A stretch of 26,971 bases of DNA from CBCXVS01 sp965178525 (GCA_965178525.1 CBCXVS010000007.1:30220-57190); one strand, 5' to 3'. Positions 18,259-26,670 are shown, counted from the first letter of the stretch. Translations and numbers: made by a program. Notes: a model not told the origin generated them from the sequence alone.

Positions 18259-19510
18259 TTGGCCGCAGGCCCTCAGCCCCGGCAGCGGCGCCCCGGACTC
18301 CGCCTGATCCGCCGGCGCCTCTTTCCACTCATCCGCCAGCGGGAACAGCGGGACTGCAGTGTCACCTGCCTGGCGATTATCGCCAAATCCTACGGCAAAG
18401 CCGTGTCCTTGCCGCACCTGCGCCATCTGGCCGAGCTCTCACGGCAAGGGGCCACCATGCTGGGCCTCAGTAAAGCGGCGGAAGCCATTGGGTTTCGCAC
18501 CCTGGCAATGAAGTTGAGCGTCGACAATTTTATGCTCGAGGCCGCCTTGCCCTGTATCGTACACTGGCGCCAGAATCATTTTATCGTGGTCTATAAAATA
18601 ACCAGGCGGAAGGTCTACGTGGCGGATCCGGCCGTCGGCAAAGTGACGTATTCGAAGGCGGACTTCATCAGAAATTGGGCCAATCAAGAGGGCTATGGCA
18701 TCGCGCTTTTCTTGGAGCCGACCGCCCGGTTTGACGATGACGATGAGCCGGGGTCGGAAGAGCGTCTCAGCCTCTCTCTGGTGGTCGGGCATCTGAAGCG
18801 CTTCAAAGCGCTATTGGTGCAGCTGGGATTGGGCGCGTTATTGGCCACGATCCTCAACCTCATTTTTCCGTTTCTGACGCAATCCATCGTGGATTACGGC
18901 ATCAGCCATCAAAATCTTGGCTTCGTTTATGCGATCTTAACGGCTCAACTGGTCTTGTTTTGCAGCCGTACGGCGGTGGAGCTGCTGCGCAGTTGGCTCC
19001 TGCTGCACATCGGCACCTGGATCAACGTCTCCGTGATCTCCGATTTTCTCGCCAAGACGATGCGGCTGCCCTTGTCGTTTTTCGACAGTAAAAAACTGGG
19101 CGACTTCATGCAGCGCATCGCCGATCATCAGCGCATTGAAGACCTTCTCACGTCGCACACCCTCAACACGATTTTTTCCGGTCTCAATCTCGCTGTATTT
19201 GCAACCGTCTTACTCATCTACAGCCGTACGATTTTTCTGCTCTTTTTAGTTGGCAGCGCCTTGGCGGTCTTGTGGATCACAGCGTTTCTCAAGCGGTGCC
19301 GTGAACTCGACTATAAAACCTTTAGTCAACAAGCCGAGAATCACGAAACCTTGGTGCAACTGTTCAACGGCATGCCGGACACCAAGCTCAACCAGTGTGA
19401 GACTGCGAAACGGTGGAAATGGCAGCACATTCAGGCGAAGTTGTTCAGATTGCGTCTCAAAGGCTTGGCCGTGGAGCAATACCAGCAAGCCGGGAGTCTG
19501 TTTTTTAATA
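18259..19510 (+). pseudogene. lanT: C39-peptidase ABC transporter LanT, 5' part (split by IS)
   Basis: This part encodes the C39 cysteine peptidase domain (REQRDCSVTCLAIIAKSYG with the catalytic Cys, HFIVVYKI with the His, VADPAVG with the Asp) and most of the transmembrane domain. The peptidase removes double-glycine leaders while the ABC core exports the peptide. The frame is cut after GSLFFN by the insertion element. Joining 19510 directly to 20518 gives GSLFFNIELKNILITF in frame, as expected for the family, and a total of 745 aa. The in-frame start is a TTG at 18259. The ATG at 18225, coupled to the lanM stop, is in another frame, so a small indel may lie in 18228-18300. Confidence 0.88.
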
Positions 19511-19527
19511 GAGTTGTTCCTCAATAG
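19511..19527 (+). repeat. left terminal inverted repeat of the IS
   Basis: GAGTTGTTCCTCAATAG; it matches the reverse complement of the right end at 15 of 17 positions. Confidence 0.9.
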
Positions 19528-20445
19528 CATAAGATCAGGTTCCCTAGCCCAGCCCAGATGCCCACCGAATCATCCTCAAAGTGATCTTTGCGGTTGCGGA
19601 AACGCTGCACCAAAATGTTGAAACGCTTCATACCGCCGATGGCATGTTCGATCAAGATGCGAACTTGACTCACGGCATAATTCGCCGCCTGCTGCTCCGC
19701 CGTCAATTCTGGAGTCGGATTCGTCTTGCTCTTCCGGGGTTTCTTGTGTGGAATCTCAAGCATTTCGCCTTTGTAGTCCGACTGAATCCCCTGATAACCC
19801 AGGTGCACCCAAACTTCTACGTCACTAAACCGGTCTAAGTCCGGTGGGAACTCTTGTTTTAACATGCTGTAATCATGGTTGTGACCACTAAACGTACGGC
19901 CCAGAAAGACGATCCATTTATCCGGCATCGACATCACTGTATTTTTCAGCGTATGGCTTTTTTTTACCACTATAGTGTTCACGTTGGGTCGTCTCATCTT
20001 GTGACCGGCGATAGCTTCTTTCAGTCGCATCAATAATCAGTTGATCCACACCTGACAACGCCTCCCTCAACGACTCTGGGGTCTTCAACTCTCGATAAGG
20101 CATGAGGTCTAACTGCACTAACGTGTCATACAGGATGGGAGAGAGCTTATGGAGATTTTCATTCGCTTTCGAACGTACCATACCAAATTGTGCACCAAGA
20201 ACATCAAACGTCGGATACGTCTTGTAATAATATAGAACGAACAGGAGTTTGTCTGACAGAGTGGGTAATTTGCCTTTGATACCTGCACCCGGCTTTCGGC
20301 TGCGTTTGCCAGCTTGGACACCCTCCTCATAGCGTTTTTGCTGAGCCTGTTGATAGACGTGGCTGAAGGCGGGCAGCAAGAAGTCAAATTGCGTCTGAGA
20401 CACACCGGTTAAGGCTTTCATCTGCCGATCATCTCGGATAACCAA
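19521..20445 (-). pseudogene. IS5-family DDE transposase in two frames joined at an A8 run
   Basis: The first frame (TTG at 20445; ATG at 20421 is an alternative) has a helix-turn-helix part (LTGVSQTQFDFLLPAF), LPTLSDKLLFVLYYYKTYPT and the first catalytic block LIIDATERSYRRSQ. At a run of eight A (complement 19958-19965) the sequence continues in the next frame: KKSHTLKNTVMS, FSGHNHDYSMLKQEFP, LGYQGI and the block IEHAIGGMKRF with the catalytic Glu, ending TGA just inside the left repeat. Losing one A, by transcript slippage or +1 shifting, would join them. The second Asp block reads WVHLGYQGI where relatives have D-x-G-Y, so Asp appears changed to His (CAC for GAC). If so this copy is not active by itself. 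Confidence 0.85.
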
Positions 20446-20498
20446 TGACCTGGCTGGGCTCCCTCCATCGTTTGGGGGAGGATAGCCTACCTCATTAA

Positions 20499-20515
20499 CT
20501 ATTGGGGAACAACCC
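20499..20515 (-). repeat. right terminal inverted repeat of the IS
   Basis: On the minus strand it reads GGGTTGTTCCCCAATAG, the partner of the left end; the transposase gene starts about 70 bp inside it. Confidence 0.9.
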
Positions 20516-21503
20516 TATTGAGCTGAAAAACATCCTCATCACCTTTGTAGCGGCGAAGCAGGTCATTGACGGCGAGCTCACCCTCGGTATGATGATGGCG
20601 ATTACCTACATTATTGGTCAACTCAACGGGCCGATCGAGCAATTCCTGCGCTTCGCACAAACGGCCCAGGACGCCAAGTTGGGGTTAAGACGCTTAGGCG
20701 AAATTCACAGCCTACAAGACGAAGAACGGGATGGCGCCGGGCAACGCATGGCGGCGCCGCCTCAATCGGACATCCACTTGCACCACGTCAGCTTTGCCTA
20801 TTCGGCGTATGATAAACGGCCGGTCCTGCAGGACGTGACGCTCACCATCCCGTTTCAAAAAGTGACGGCCATCGTGGGGGCCAGCGGCAGTGGCAAGACG
20901 ACGCTGATGAAGCTGATTTTAAAATTTTATCAGCCTTTGGATGGCGCCATTGCCATTGGAGAAGCCGATCTCGCCCACTGCTCGGCCACGGCCTGGCGGC
21001 AGCGCTGTGGGGTGGTGATGCAAGATGGGTATCTGTTCAACGACACGATCGCTCGCAATATCGCCTTAAGTGACCTGGCAGTTGATGATGAACGGCTCTT
21101 CCATGCCGCTCGTGTGGCCAATTTACAAGATGATATCGCCAGGTTGCCGAATCATTACCTCACCCAGATCGGCGCGGACGGACATGGTTTAAGTCAAGGC
21201 CAGAAGCAGCGCGTCTTAATCGCCCGGGCGGTCTACAAAAATCCGGACTATTTGTTTTTCGATGAGGCGACCTCATCGCTCGATGCCAAAAATGAGCGAG
21301 TGATTCAACAAAACCTGCAGGACGTGCTCCAGGGTAAAACCGTTTTGGTCATTGCCCATCGCTTAGGCACCGTCAAGCATGCCGATCAGATCATCGTGCT
21401 CGATGCCGGCCGCGTCGTCGAGACCGGCACCCATGACGACCTGTCGAAACAGCGCGGCTATTACTTCAACCTGATCAAGAATCAACTCGAATTGGGCGGT
21501 TGA
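20516..21503 (+). pseudogene. lanT: C39-peptidase ABC transporter LanT, 3' part
   Basis: This continues the transporter from IELKNILITFVAAKQVIDGE through the last membrane helices into the nucleotide-binding domain. Walker A is GASGSGKTTL, the Q-loop QDGYLF, the signature LSQGQKQRVLIARA, Walker B YLFFDEATSSLD and the switch His VIAHRL. All ATPase residues are present, so the domain was functional before the IS landed. The segment alone could start at an internal codon and make an isolated ATPase part, which is not expected to export peptide. It ends TGA, 81 bp before the HlyD gene. Confidence 0.9.
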
Positions 21504-21584
21504 GTGGCCTGCTTCCGTGGCCCCATAACATTGACGGTTTCCCGTAGGCCATGTGATGAACGGAACTGGGTATAGGACCTTCGT

Positions 21585-22868
21585 ATGGACCCCCATAGCC
21601 TCATGGCGCAAGAACCGGTGGAAGACCTCATGGGCCGAGAACCGGCGTGGCTGGTTCGATTCGGCGTCTCTCTCGTCTTTATGATCTTTGCCTTGCTGGT
21701 TGCCCTCACCTGGTGGCTCCAATACCCGCAGACGCTAGAAGCCGACATCACGCTGTCCAGCGAGCGGCCGCCAGCGGAAGTGGCAGCCAAAACCGACGGG
21801 GTGATGATCCAGCTCTTTGTACACGACCATGACCAGGTGACGGCAGGCGTGCCTTTGGCCTTGCTCGACAACACTGCTGACTTTCAGGCGGTGAGAGCGT
21901 TGACGGCACAACTGCAGCAATTTTCGCCGTTCTTTGACAACCCGCTCGCTTTTGAAGACATCTCGTGGAAAAAAGAAGCGCAACTCGGCGATTTGCAGTC
22001 GGCCTATCTGACCTTTATCCGGACCCTGGAGCAATACCACTTCTTTCGCGATACAAACGCGTTCGGGAAAAGCATGGCGGCAGCCCAGCGGCAACAGCGC
22101 CACTACCAACAGCTACAGGCCCAACTGCAACAGCAAGTGCGCACCGCCACCGCGCAGTTGGCGTTTGAAGACGAGAACCTGAAGCGGAGCCGCCGCTTGC
22201 TGAGACGCTCCATCTTGGCGCGGACGGATCTCATCGAGGCGGAAAATGCCTACTTAGAGCGCCAATCCGCCCTCGAAGATGCCAATATCCTATTGGTAAG
22301 AAATCAGATCCGCCGGGCCGAAATCGATCAACAATTGGTCGACTTCCAGCGCCAGCAGAGCGCGCAGGAAGCCTCGATACTAGTGGAGGTGAAAGTCGCC
22401 TACAAAAACCTACGCCATGCCCTCGACGAGTGGACGACGCGCTATGTGCTCACCTCTCCGGCCGACGGCCGGGTGGCTTTCCATAAGTTTTGGAGCCGTG
22501 ATCAATACGTCACCCGGGGTGACGTGATCATGAGTGTGGTGGCAGAGGCAACCGAGGTCGTGGGTAAAATGTATCTGCCGCAATACGGCGTCGGCAAGCT
22601 CCAACTGGGACAGAGCGTGGATGTCCGGCTCGATAGCTATCCGCATACCGAATTCGGCCGTGTCGTCGGCGAAGTCGAGCGGGTGTCACCCTTGGCCATC
22701 GAAAAGAAATATCTGATCCAGGTGCGATTTGCCAACGGGCTCATCACAACGTATCAGAAACGACTCCCATTCACGCATCATTTACAGGGACAAGCCCGTA
22801 TTGTGACGGAAGAGCGGCGTCTGATCGAACGGATATTCGAGCATTTCCGTTATCTGTTCAGTTCATAG
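21585..22868 (+). CDS. HlyD-family periplasmic adaptor of the lanthipeptide exporter
   Basis: The 427-aa protein has one membrane helix near residues 25-45 (VSLVFMIFALLVALTWWLQ). A lipoyl half follows (EVAAKTDGVMIQLFVHDHDQ), then a long Gln-rich coiled coil (about 130-260), the second lipoyl half (TSPADGRVAFHKFW) and a beta-barrel with GQSVDVRLDSYP. Such adaptors link an inner-membrane ABC exporter to an outer-membrane channel in type I secretion. Its place just after lanT suggests that it serves this transporter; no TolC gene is in the window. The start ATG has AGGA nearby. It ends in TAG, with TGA two codons later. The gene is intact. Confidence 0.9.
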   Translation: MDPHSLMAQEPVEDLMGREPAWLVRFGVSLVFMIFALLVALTWWLQYPQTLEADITLSSERPPAEVAAKTDGVMIQLFVHDHDQVTAGVPLALLDNTADFQAVRALTAQLQQFSPFFDNPLAFEDISWKKEAQLGDLQSAYLTFIRTLEQYHFFRDTNAFGKSMAAAQRQQRHYQQLQAQLQQQVRTATAQLAFEDENLKRSRRLLRRSILARTDLIEAENAYLERQSALEDANILLVRNQIRRAEIDQQLVDFQRQQSAQEASILVEVKVAYKNLRHALDEWTTRYVLTSPADGRVAFHKFWSRDQYVTRGDVIMSVVAEATEVVGKMYLPQYGVGKLQLGQSVDVRLDSYPHTEFGRVVGEVERVSPLAIEKKYLIQVRFANGLITTYQKRLPFTHHLQGQARIVTEERRLIERIFEHFRYLFSS

Positions 22869-23144
22869 GCCTGAGTGGAGGTCCTACCTGGCAGCAGGAG
22901 CGAAGACGTAGCGGCTCATTCCGTTGACGGCATCGGTCGAAATGCATCGCTCAAGAGGAAAAGAGGAAAGAGCCAAAGGCGCTCAGCATCGAAACCTGGC
23001 GGCATAGGTCTTTGGGAATGGAGCGATCACACCCAATGACAGGTTGGATCGACCTTACCCGGGAAGGCTTCGGTCATGCTCAAGAGCTGGGCATACTCTC
23101 CTTCTCAGGCATGGCTCAGCTCCTGGTTAACTGCCCCCACGACT
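22869..23144. other. intergenic, nothing recognised
   Basis: This spacer lies between the plus-strand HlyD gene and the minus-strand VapC gene, which converge on it. I see no gene or clear terminator hairpin with a U-tract. Frames seen here run antisense into vapC and look like shadows. Confidence 0.5.
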
Positions 23145-23570
23145 TTAAGACAGCCAATCTTCGACTCGAAGGCCCGGCACATAGTCAAAATCCTGGTGGT
23201 TTCGACTCAGCAACGTGGCGTGATTGGCCAGACAGATGCTGGCGATCTTGAGATCCATCGTACCGATGCGGGTTTTCGCCTGTTTCAACGCTTCGAATTC
23301 ATCGGCGGCGCCATCATCCCATTCCAGAACATTCCAAGTGGCGAAAAAGCGAAAGAGGTGTCGAAGCTGGGCATAGGCGCGGATCTGGCGTCGCGGGTCA
23401 CTGGTTCTCCGGATGGCCGCCATCCAACCTCGCATGATCTCTTCCACCGTGATAATCGTCGTTGCGTAGGCATCAGCCGAGTCGTCAAGGCGTTGTTTCA
23501 AACGATGGGCTTCGGGCGACGTGCCTTTTTGGTATGCAGTCAAATGGTCGGTATCGAGGACCCACATCAT
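23145..23570 (-). CDS. vapC: VapC-type PIN-domain toxin
   Basis: The 141-aa PIN-domain ribonuclease has its acidic residues in place: LDTDHLTAYQ at the N-terminus, TIITVEEIMRGW, and GTMDLKIASICLA, followed by the conserved SRNHQDFDYVPGLRVEDW end. VapC toxins cut specific RNAs such as tRNA and are held by VapB. Its ATG overlaps the antitoxin stop (ATGA), a typical coupled pair. Stop is TAA. Two ATG codons stand in a row at 23565-23570; either may start it. Confidence 0.92.
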   Translation of the reverse strand: MMWVLDTDHLTAYQKGTSPEAHRLKQRLDDSADAYATTIITVEEIMRGWMAAIRRTSDPRRQIRAYAQLRHLFRFFATWNVLEWDDGAADEFEALKQAKTRIGTMDLKIASICLANHATLLSRNHQDFDYVPGLRVEDWLS

Positions 23571-23764
23571 TCGTCCTCGGCATTGACCTGGTCTCGATAT
23601 TCACGCCCAAGACGAATCATCTCATCGAAGTCAGGATCACCGGCAAACATGCCAAAGGTATCTTCGACATTCGCCAAAGGCCAAAGCGGTTTGATTTCAC
23701 GCCGCAATTCGGCGACTTGCCGTTGCAAATCGTTCACTTTTTGTTCCAACTGTTCGAGCGTCAT
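23567..23764 (-). CDS. VapB-like antitoxin of the VapC pair
   Basis: The 65-aa protein starts at the ATG at 23764. It has a heptad-like coiled-coil N-terminus (MTLEQLEQKVNDLQRQVAEL) and an acidic C-terminus (FAGDPDFDEMIRLGREYRDQ). It lacks an obvious AbrB or ribbon-helix-helix DNA-binding domain, unlike many VapB proteins, so autoregulation is uncertain. Position and overlap with vapC support the antitoxin role. Such coiled-coil antitoxins are seen with this VapC type. Confidence 0.75.
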   Translation of the reverse strand: MTLEQLEQKVNDLQRQVAELRREIKPLWPLANVEDTFGMFAGDPDFDEMIRLGREYRDQVNAEDE

Positions 23765-24050
23765 GATGGCCGCCTTCTGGTGTTCCGCCAGGTCGCAGAC
23801 GTCCTCTATTTTACTGCACGATGGCCCGACCCAACAAGTCACCTAACGCCGGGGTCGTCATGAACTGGAACTGCCCCTGTGCAGCCCGGCTTTAATCAGC
23901 GACCAGGAGGTCAGTGACCTTGACCATCATGTCACCGCGGGGTGGTGACCGATGCCGGTACCCACGATCGAGACGGTTGAGTGCAGTTGTTGACCGAGTA
24001 CTTTGAAGCTGTTGTAAAATTCGGACGAGGCAGAATTCCCCCTAAAAACC

Positions 24051-24097
24051 GAGTTCCGCATCGAGCTCGTCAAACACTTGCTCGCCTGGGATGCCTT
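24051..24097 (-). pseudogene. relic of a ParD 3' end, near copy of 13217-13263
   Basis: These 47 bp match 13217-13263 with three mismatches, in the same orientation. Translated on the minus strand they give GIPGEQVFDELDAELGF and then TAG, the C-terminus of a ParD antitoxin. No N-terminal half precedes it. It is either a second parD eroded to its tail or one arm of a duplication; see the direct-repeat finding. The rest of 23843-24166 shows no gene. A minus-strand phrase nearby (VLGQQLHSTVSIVGTG) looks protein-like but could not be placed. Confidence 0.75.
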
Positions 24098-24166
24098 TAT
24101 CTGACACACATAAGATGCTACCATGCAATAACTTAGATTAATCATGAGACGTAAGGTTGACCCGAA

Positions 24167-24727
24167 ATGCAAGCGTCCGATTCGCCCTCTCCTGATGGCA
24201 GAAGTCATCAGGAGCCACACACGGCTCGCCCGACATACGCGCCCATGTCACGCGTCCAGCGCCTGCTCGCCGCTTTGGCCATGCTGGCCTTCGGCCTGCC
24301 GTCGGTCACGATCGCGCTGCTAGGCGGAGACGTGTGGCCGTTCCTCGACTATCGCATGTACGCCGAGGCCAAATGGTCACCTGAAGTGGACTGGCTGGAT
24401 ATCGTCGGCCGGACTGAAGATGGCAGACTATTACGCCTCGATGACGAGAATTACATCGTGCCCTTTAGCCGCAGCGAGTTGCTGCGCGCCTTGTACACAC
24501 TCGATGTACTCGGAGAAGTCGACCCGGCACCGGTACGCCGTGCGCTTCGGGGGCTACTCGCCGCTTACGAGGAGCGGCGTCTCAGCGGTGAGCACAACGG
24601 CCCACGGCTACGGGCGCTGGAAGTGTATCGCGTTCGTTGGACCGCGCAACCCGGCACCGGCAACTATGCCAGCCCCGCTTCCCGCCTCCGGCTGCAGGCC
24701 GTCTCCTTGCCCATGGCCCCGCCATGA
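24167..24727 (+). CDS. membrane-anchored protein paired with the HTTM gene
   Basis: The 186-aa product has one hydrophobic helix near residues 30-52 (LLAALAMLAFGLPSVTIALL), then a phrase WPFLDYRMYA and a soluble domain. A second ATG at 24245 would give a protein that starts just before the helix. I do not recognise a named family. It overlaps the HTTM gene by ATGA, so the two are translationally coupled and probably act together at the membrane. The gene looks intact. Confidence 0.65.
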   Translation: MQASDSPSPDGRSHQEPHTARPTYAPMSRVQRLLAALAMLAFGLPSVTIALLGGDVWPFLDYRMYAEAKWSPEVDWLDIVGRTEDGRLLRLDDENYIVPFSRSELLRALYTLDVLGEVDPAPVRRALRGLLAAYEERRLSGEHNGPRLRALEVYRVRWTAQPGTGNYASPASRLRLQAVSLPMAPP

Positions 24728-25642
24728 ACGCCCTCAGTGCCGCCTGGAACCGATTCTGGTTTGCTTCGGCTTCCCCGTGGCCGCTCGGGCTCTGCCGGGC
24801 ATGCTTTTTCGCATCCTTTTACGGGCTCTACCTCGCACACGCTGACCTCCGCCTCTACGCCCTCTTCCCAGATGGCTTTTTCCAGCCCCGCAGTTTCTTT
24901 GCCTAGCTCTCCCTCCCGCCAGCGAGCTGGGAGACGATGGGATGGCTCGTGGCGGCGTTCAAGCTGGCGGTCATGCTCGCGGCCTTGGGCTTTTGCACTC
25001 GGCTCGCCACGGCTGCGAGCTTTGTACTCGGCCTGTTATGTGATCGGGCTGCAATTCAACTATGGCTACCTGCATTGGGCCCATGCCGTGGCGCCCATCG
25101 TCATGGGCGTCCTGGCCCTCGCCCCTTGTGGGGATGCTGTATCCCTCGACGCCATCATCCGCAAGTACGCCACCGGACACGTCGCCGGTCCAGGGGGGCA
25201 ATACCAGTGGCCTATACAGCTCGTCCGGGTGATTTTCGTGACCGTCTTCCTCGCGGCGGGTCTGGCAAAACTGCGCGCCGCGGGGTTCGAGTGGGTCACG
25301 TCCGATACGCTTCGGAATTACTTGCTCGAAAACCAGTATGTGTTCCGCGCCGACGCCGTCACCGCCTGGAGCCGTCCGCTTGCCGACTGGCTGATCCTAC
25401 GGCCAAGCTTGTGCCGCATCCTGGCTGGCCTGGTGCTCACGCTAGAACTCACGGCCCCGGCCGCCCTCGTGTCGCGTCGCACCCGCATGTGGCTGATCCC
25501 GGCGCTGTTTGGGTTCCAGATTGGCAACGCCCTACTCCTGTACCAGGACTTTTTCTTTGCCTACCTGGGCCTGTACGCCTTCTGGGCGCCGTGGCCGCCC
25601 GCCCGCAGCACTTCCAGCAGGCGCTCCATGACGGCGGTATGA
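24724..25642 (+). pseudogene. HTTM-domain membrane protein, one amber stop and one frameshift
   Basis: The protein is related to the membrane part of vitamin-K-dependent gamma-carboxylase (HTTM domain). The first segment (WPLGLCRACFFASFYGLYLA) ends at an in-frame TAG (24904-24906) after RSFFA. The same frame continues with ASWETMGWLVAAFKLAVMLA. Near 25036 an extra T shifts it; removing it gives FVLGLYVIGLQFNYGYLHWA, then LALAPCGDAVSLDAIIRKYA, the most typical HTTM signature, and later LLLYQDFFFAYLGLYAFW. The true length should be about 300 aa with several membrane helices. Its end overlaps the convergent SBP gene by 82 bp. Two independent lesions make it a likely pseudogene unless the draft sequence is wrong. 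Confidence 0.8.
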
Positions 25643-26670
25643 GGCATGCGAATGACGGCATGAATCGTTTCCGGTAGCCCCGCGACTTGCAACACCTTGG
25701 GATCGTTCTGCGTGCCTAAGAGTCCGGGGCGGAAGCCGTGACGTTCCCACGCCAGCTTTTGGATATCCGCATCTTGCAGGGCGTTAAGGAGGCGCTCACC
25801 CACCGCATCCAAGGCGATGAACGGATGGCTGCTCCAGACCGTGGGCTGGGGATACAGGATACGCGTCTTTTGGCGCAGCAGATCGAGGATGTCGGGATGG
25901 GTCAGACTGTATTCAACGAGCTGATTTTCGTATCCCACGATGACGGGATACGCCCCAGCGCCTTGACTGATGTACTTATCCCACAGCACGCCGGAAGAAT
26001 GTTCGAGAAATCCCATGCGGGAAAAAAAGGCCGAGACACGGGGCAGCAGGGCCTGCAAGGACGGCGCATCTTGGGCCGAGACGACCTCGCCCCTATTCAT
26101 CACCGTGGCCAGGAGGCCGGCAAAGCTGTTGCCGGAGTTGCTGCGGCTTGGATCCGTGGAGATGATTTTGATGACGCCGTGGAGTTGGGGCAGACCCATG
26201 TCGGCCCAGGGCGTTCGCGATTCAATGCGTTCCAGCAGGCCGGGGAGATCGGGCACCGTGTAGATCCCGTCGCGCTGCGTCACAAAGCCGCGTTGGATGA
26301 GGGCCTCGGTCACGATATCCCAGGAATAAAACACCATCGGAGAGTGGAAAATGTTGTGCGATTGCACCAGCGTCCCGCCCCGCCCCCGATAGTATTCCAG
26401 ATTCACCTCACTGGCGGGCCAGAGAAAATTTTGGCCGGTGGCGGGCTGCGTGACCATTTCAACCGAGCCGTACTTTTGCGCCTGCACGGTGAGTCCATAA
26501 CGCTGGCGGAGCAGCTGGCGGACTTCGGGGTCTTGCAGAAAGCCCATCTTTTCGCCGCCAACCCGGCCCACGACGGTCACCGCGTGGGGTTGCCGGGCCT
26601 GTTGCCATTGCCATACCGCAACCACGGCAACCACGACAAGCAGGATGATCCCTCCAAGGTACTTTCGCAC
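25561..26670 (-). CDS. extracytoplasmic substrate-binding-like protein
   Basis: The 369-aa product begins with a signal or anchor helix (YLGGIILLVVVAVVAVWQW) and has the look of a two-lobed binding protein: KMGFLQDPEVRQLLRQRYGL, then STDPSRSNSGNSFAGLLATV, then GAYPVIVGYENQLVEYSL. The ligand is unknown. I chose the GTG at 26670 because GGAGG lies about 8 nt upstream. It ends in TAG with no second stop close by, and converges on the HTTM gene with an 82-bp overlap. The upstream small gene is 17 bp away, so they likely form one operon. Such proteins also occur next to VWA-domain or tellurite-type genes, which would lie beyond the window. Confidence 0.75.
   Translation of the reverse strand: MRKYLGGIILLVVVAVVAVWQWQQARQPHAVTVVGRVGGEKMGFLQDPEVRQLLRQRYGLTVQAQKYGSVEMVTQPATGQNFLWPASEVNLEYYRGRGGTLVQSHNIFHSPMVFYSWDIVTEALIQRGFVTQRDGIYTVPDLPGLLERIESRTPWADMGLPQLHGVIKIISTDPSRSNSGNSFAGLLATVMNRGEVVSAQDAPSLQALLPRVSAFFSRMGFLEHSSGVLWDKYISQGAGAYPVIVGYENQLVEYSLTHPDILDLLRQKTRILYPQPTVWSSHPFIALDAVGERLLNALQDADIQKLAWERHGFRPGLLGTQNDPKVLQVAGLPETIHAVIRMPHTAVMERLLEVLRAGGHGAQKAYRPR

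Larger units (their letters stand above)
19511..20515 (-). mobile_element. IS5-family insertion sequence, 1005 bp, inside lanT
   Basis: The element is bounded by 17-bp inverted repeats with two mismatches and flanked by a TA direct repeat (19509-19510 and 20516-20517), the target duplication. Excising the element plus one TA restores the lanT frame exactly, so both ends are certain to the base. It carries one transposase in two overlapping frames on the minus strand. The clean junctions suggest a recent insertion, though the transposase shows a changed catalytic residue. Confidence 0.93.

Noticed and set aside
23076..23863. Plus-strand frames across vapBC
   Set aside because: Antisense to two coupled genes with clear motifs.
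23927..24045. Possible TniB-like ATPase scrap (VLGQQLHSTVSIVGTG)
   Set aside because: Too short and only a loose resemblance; no neighbouring transposition genes.
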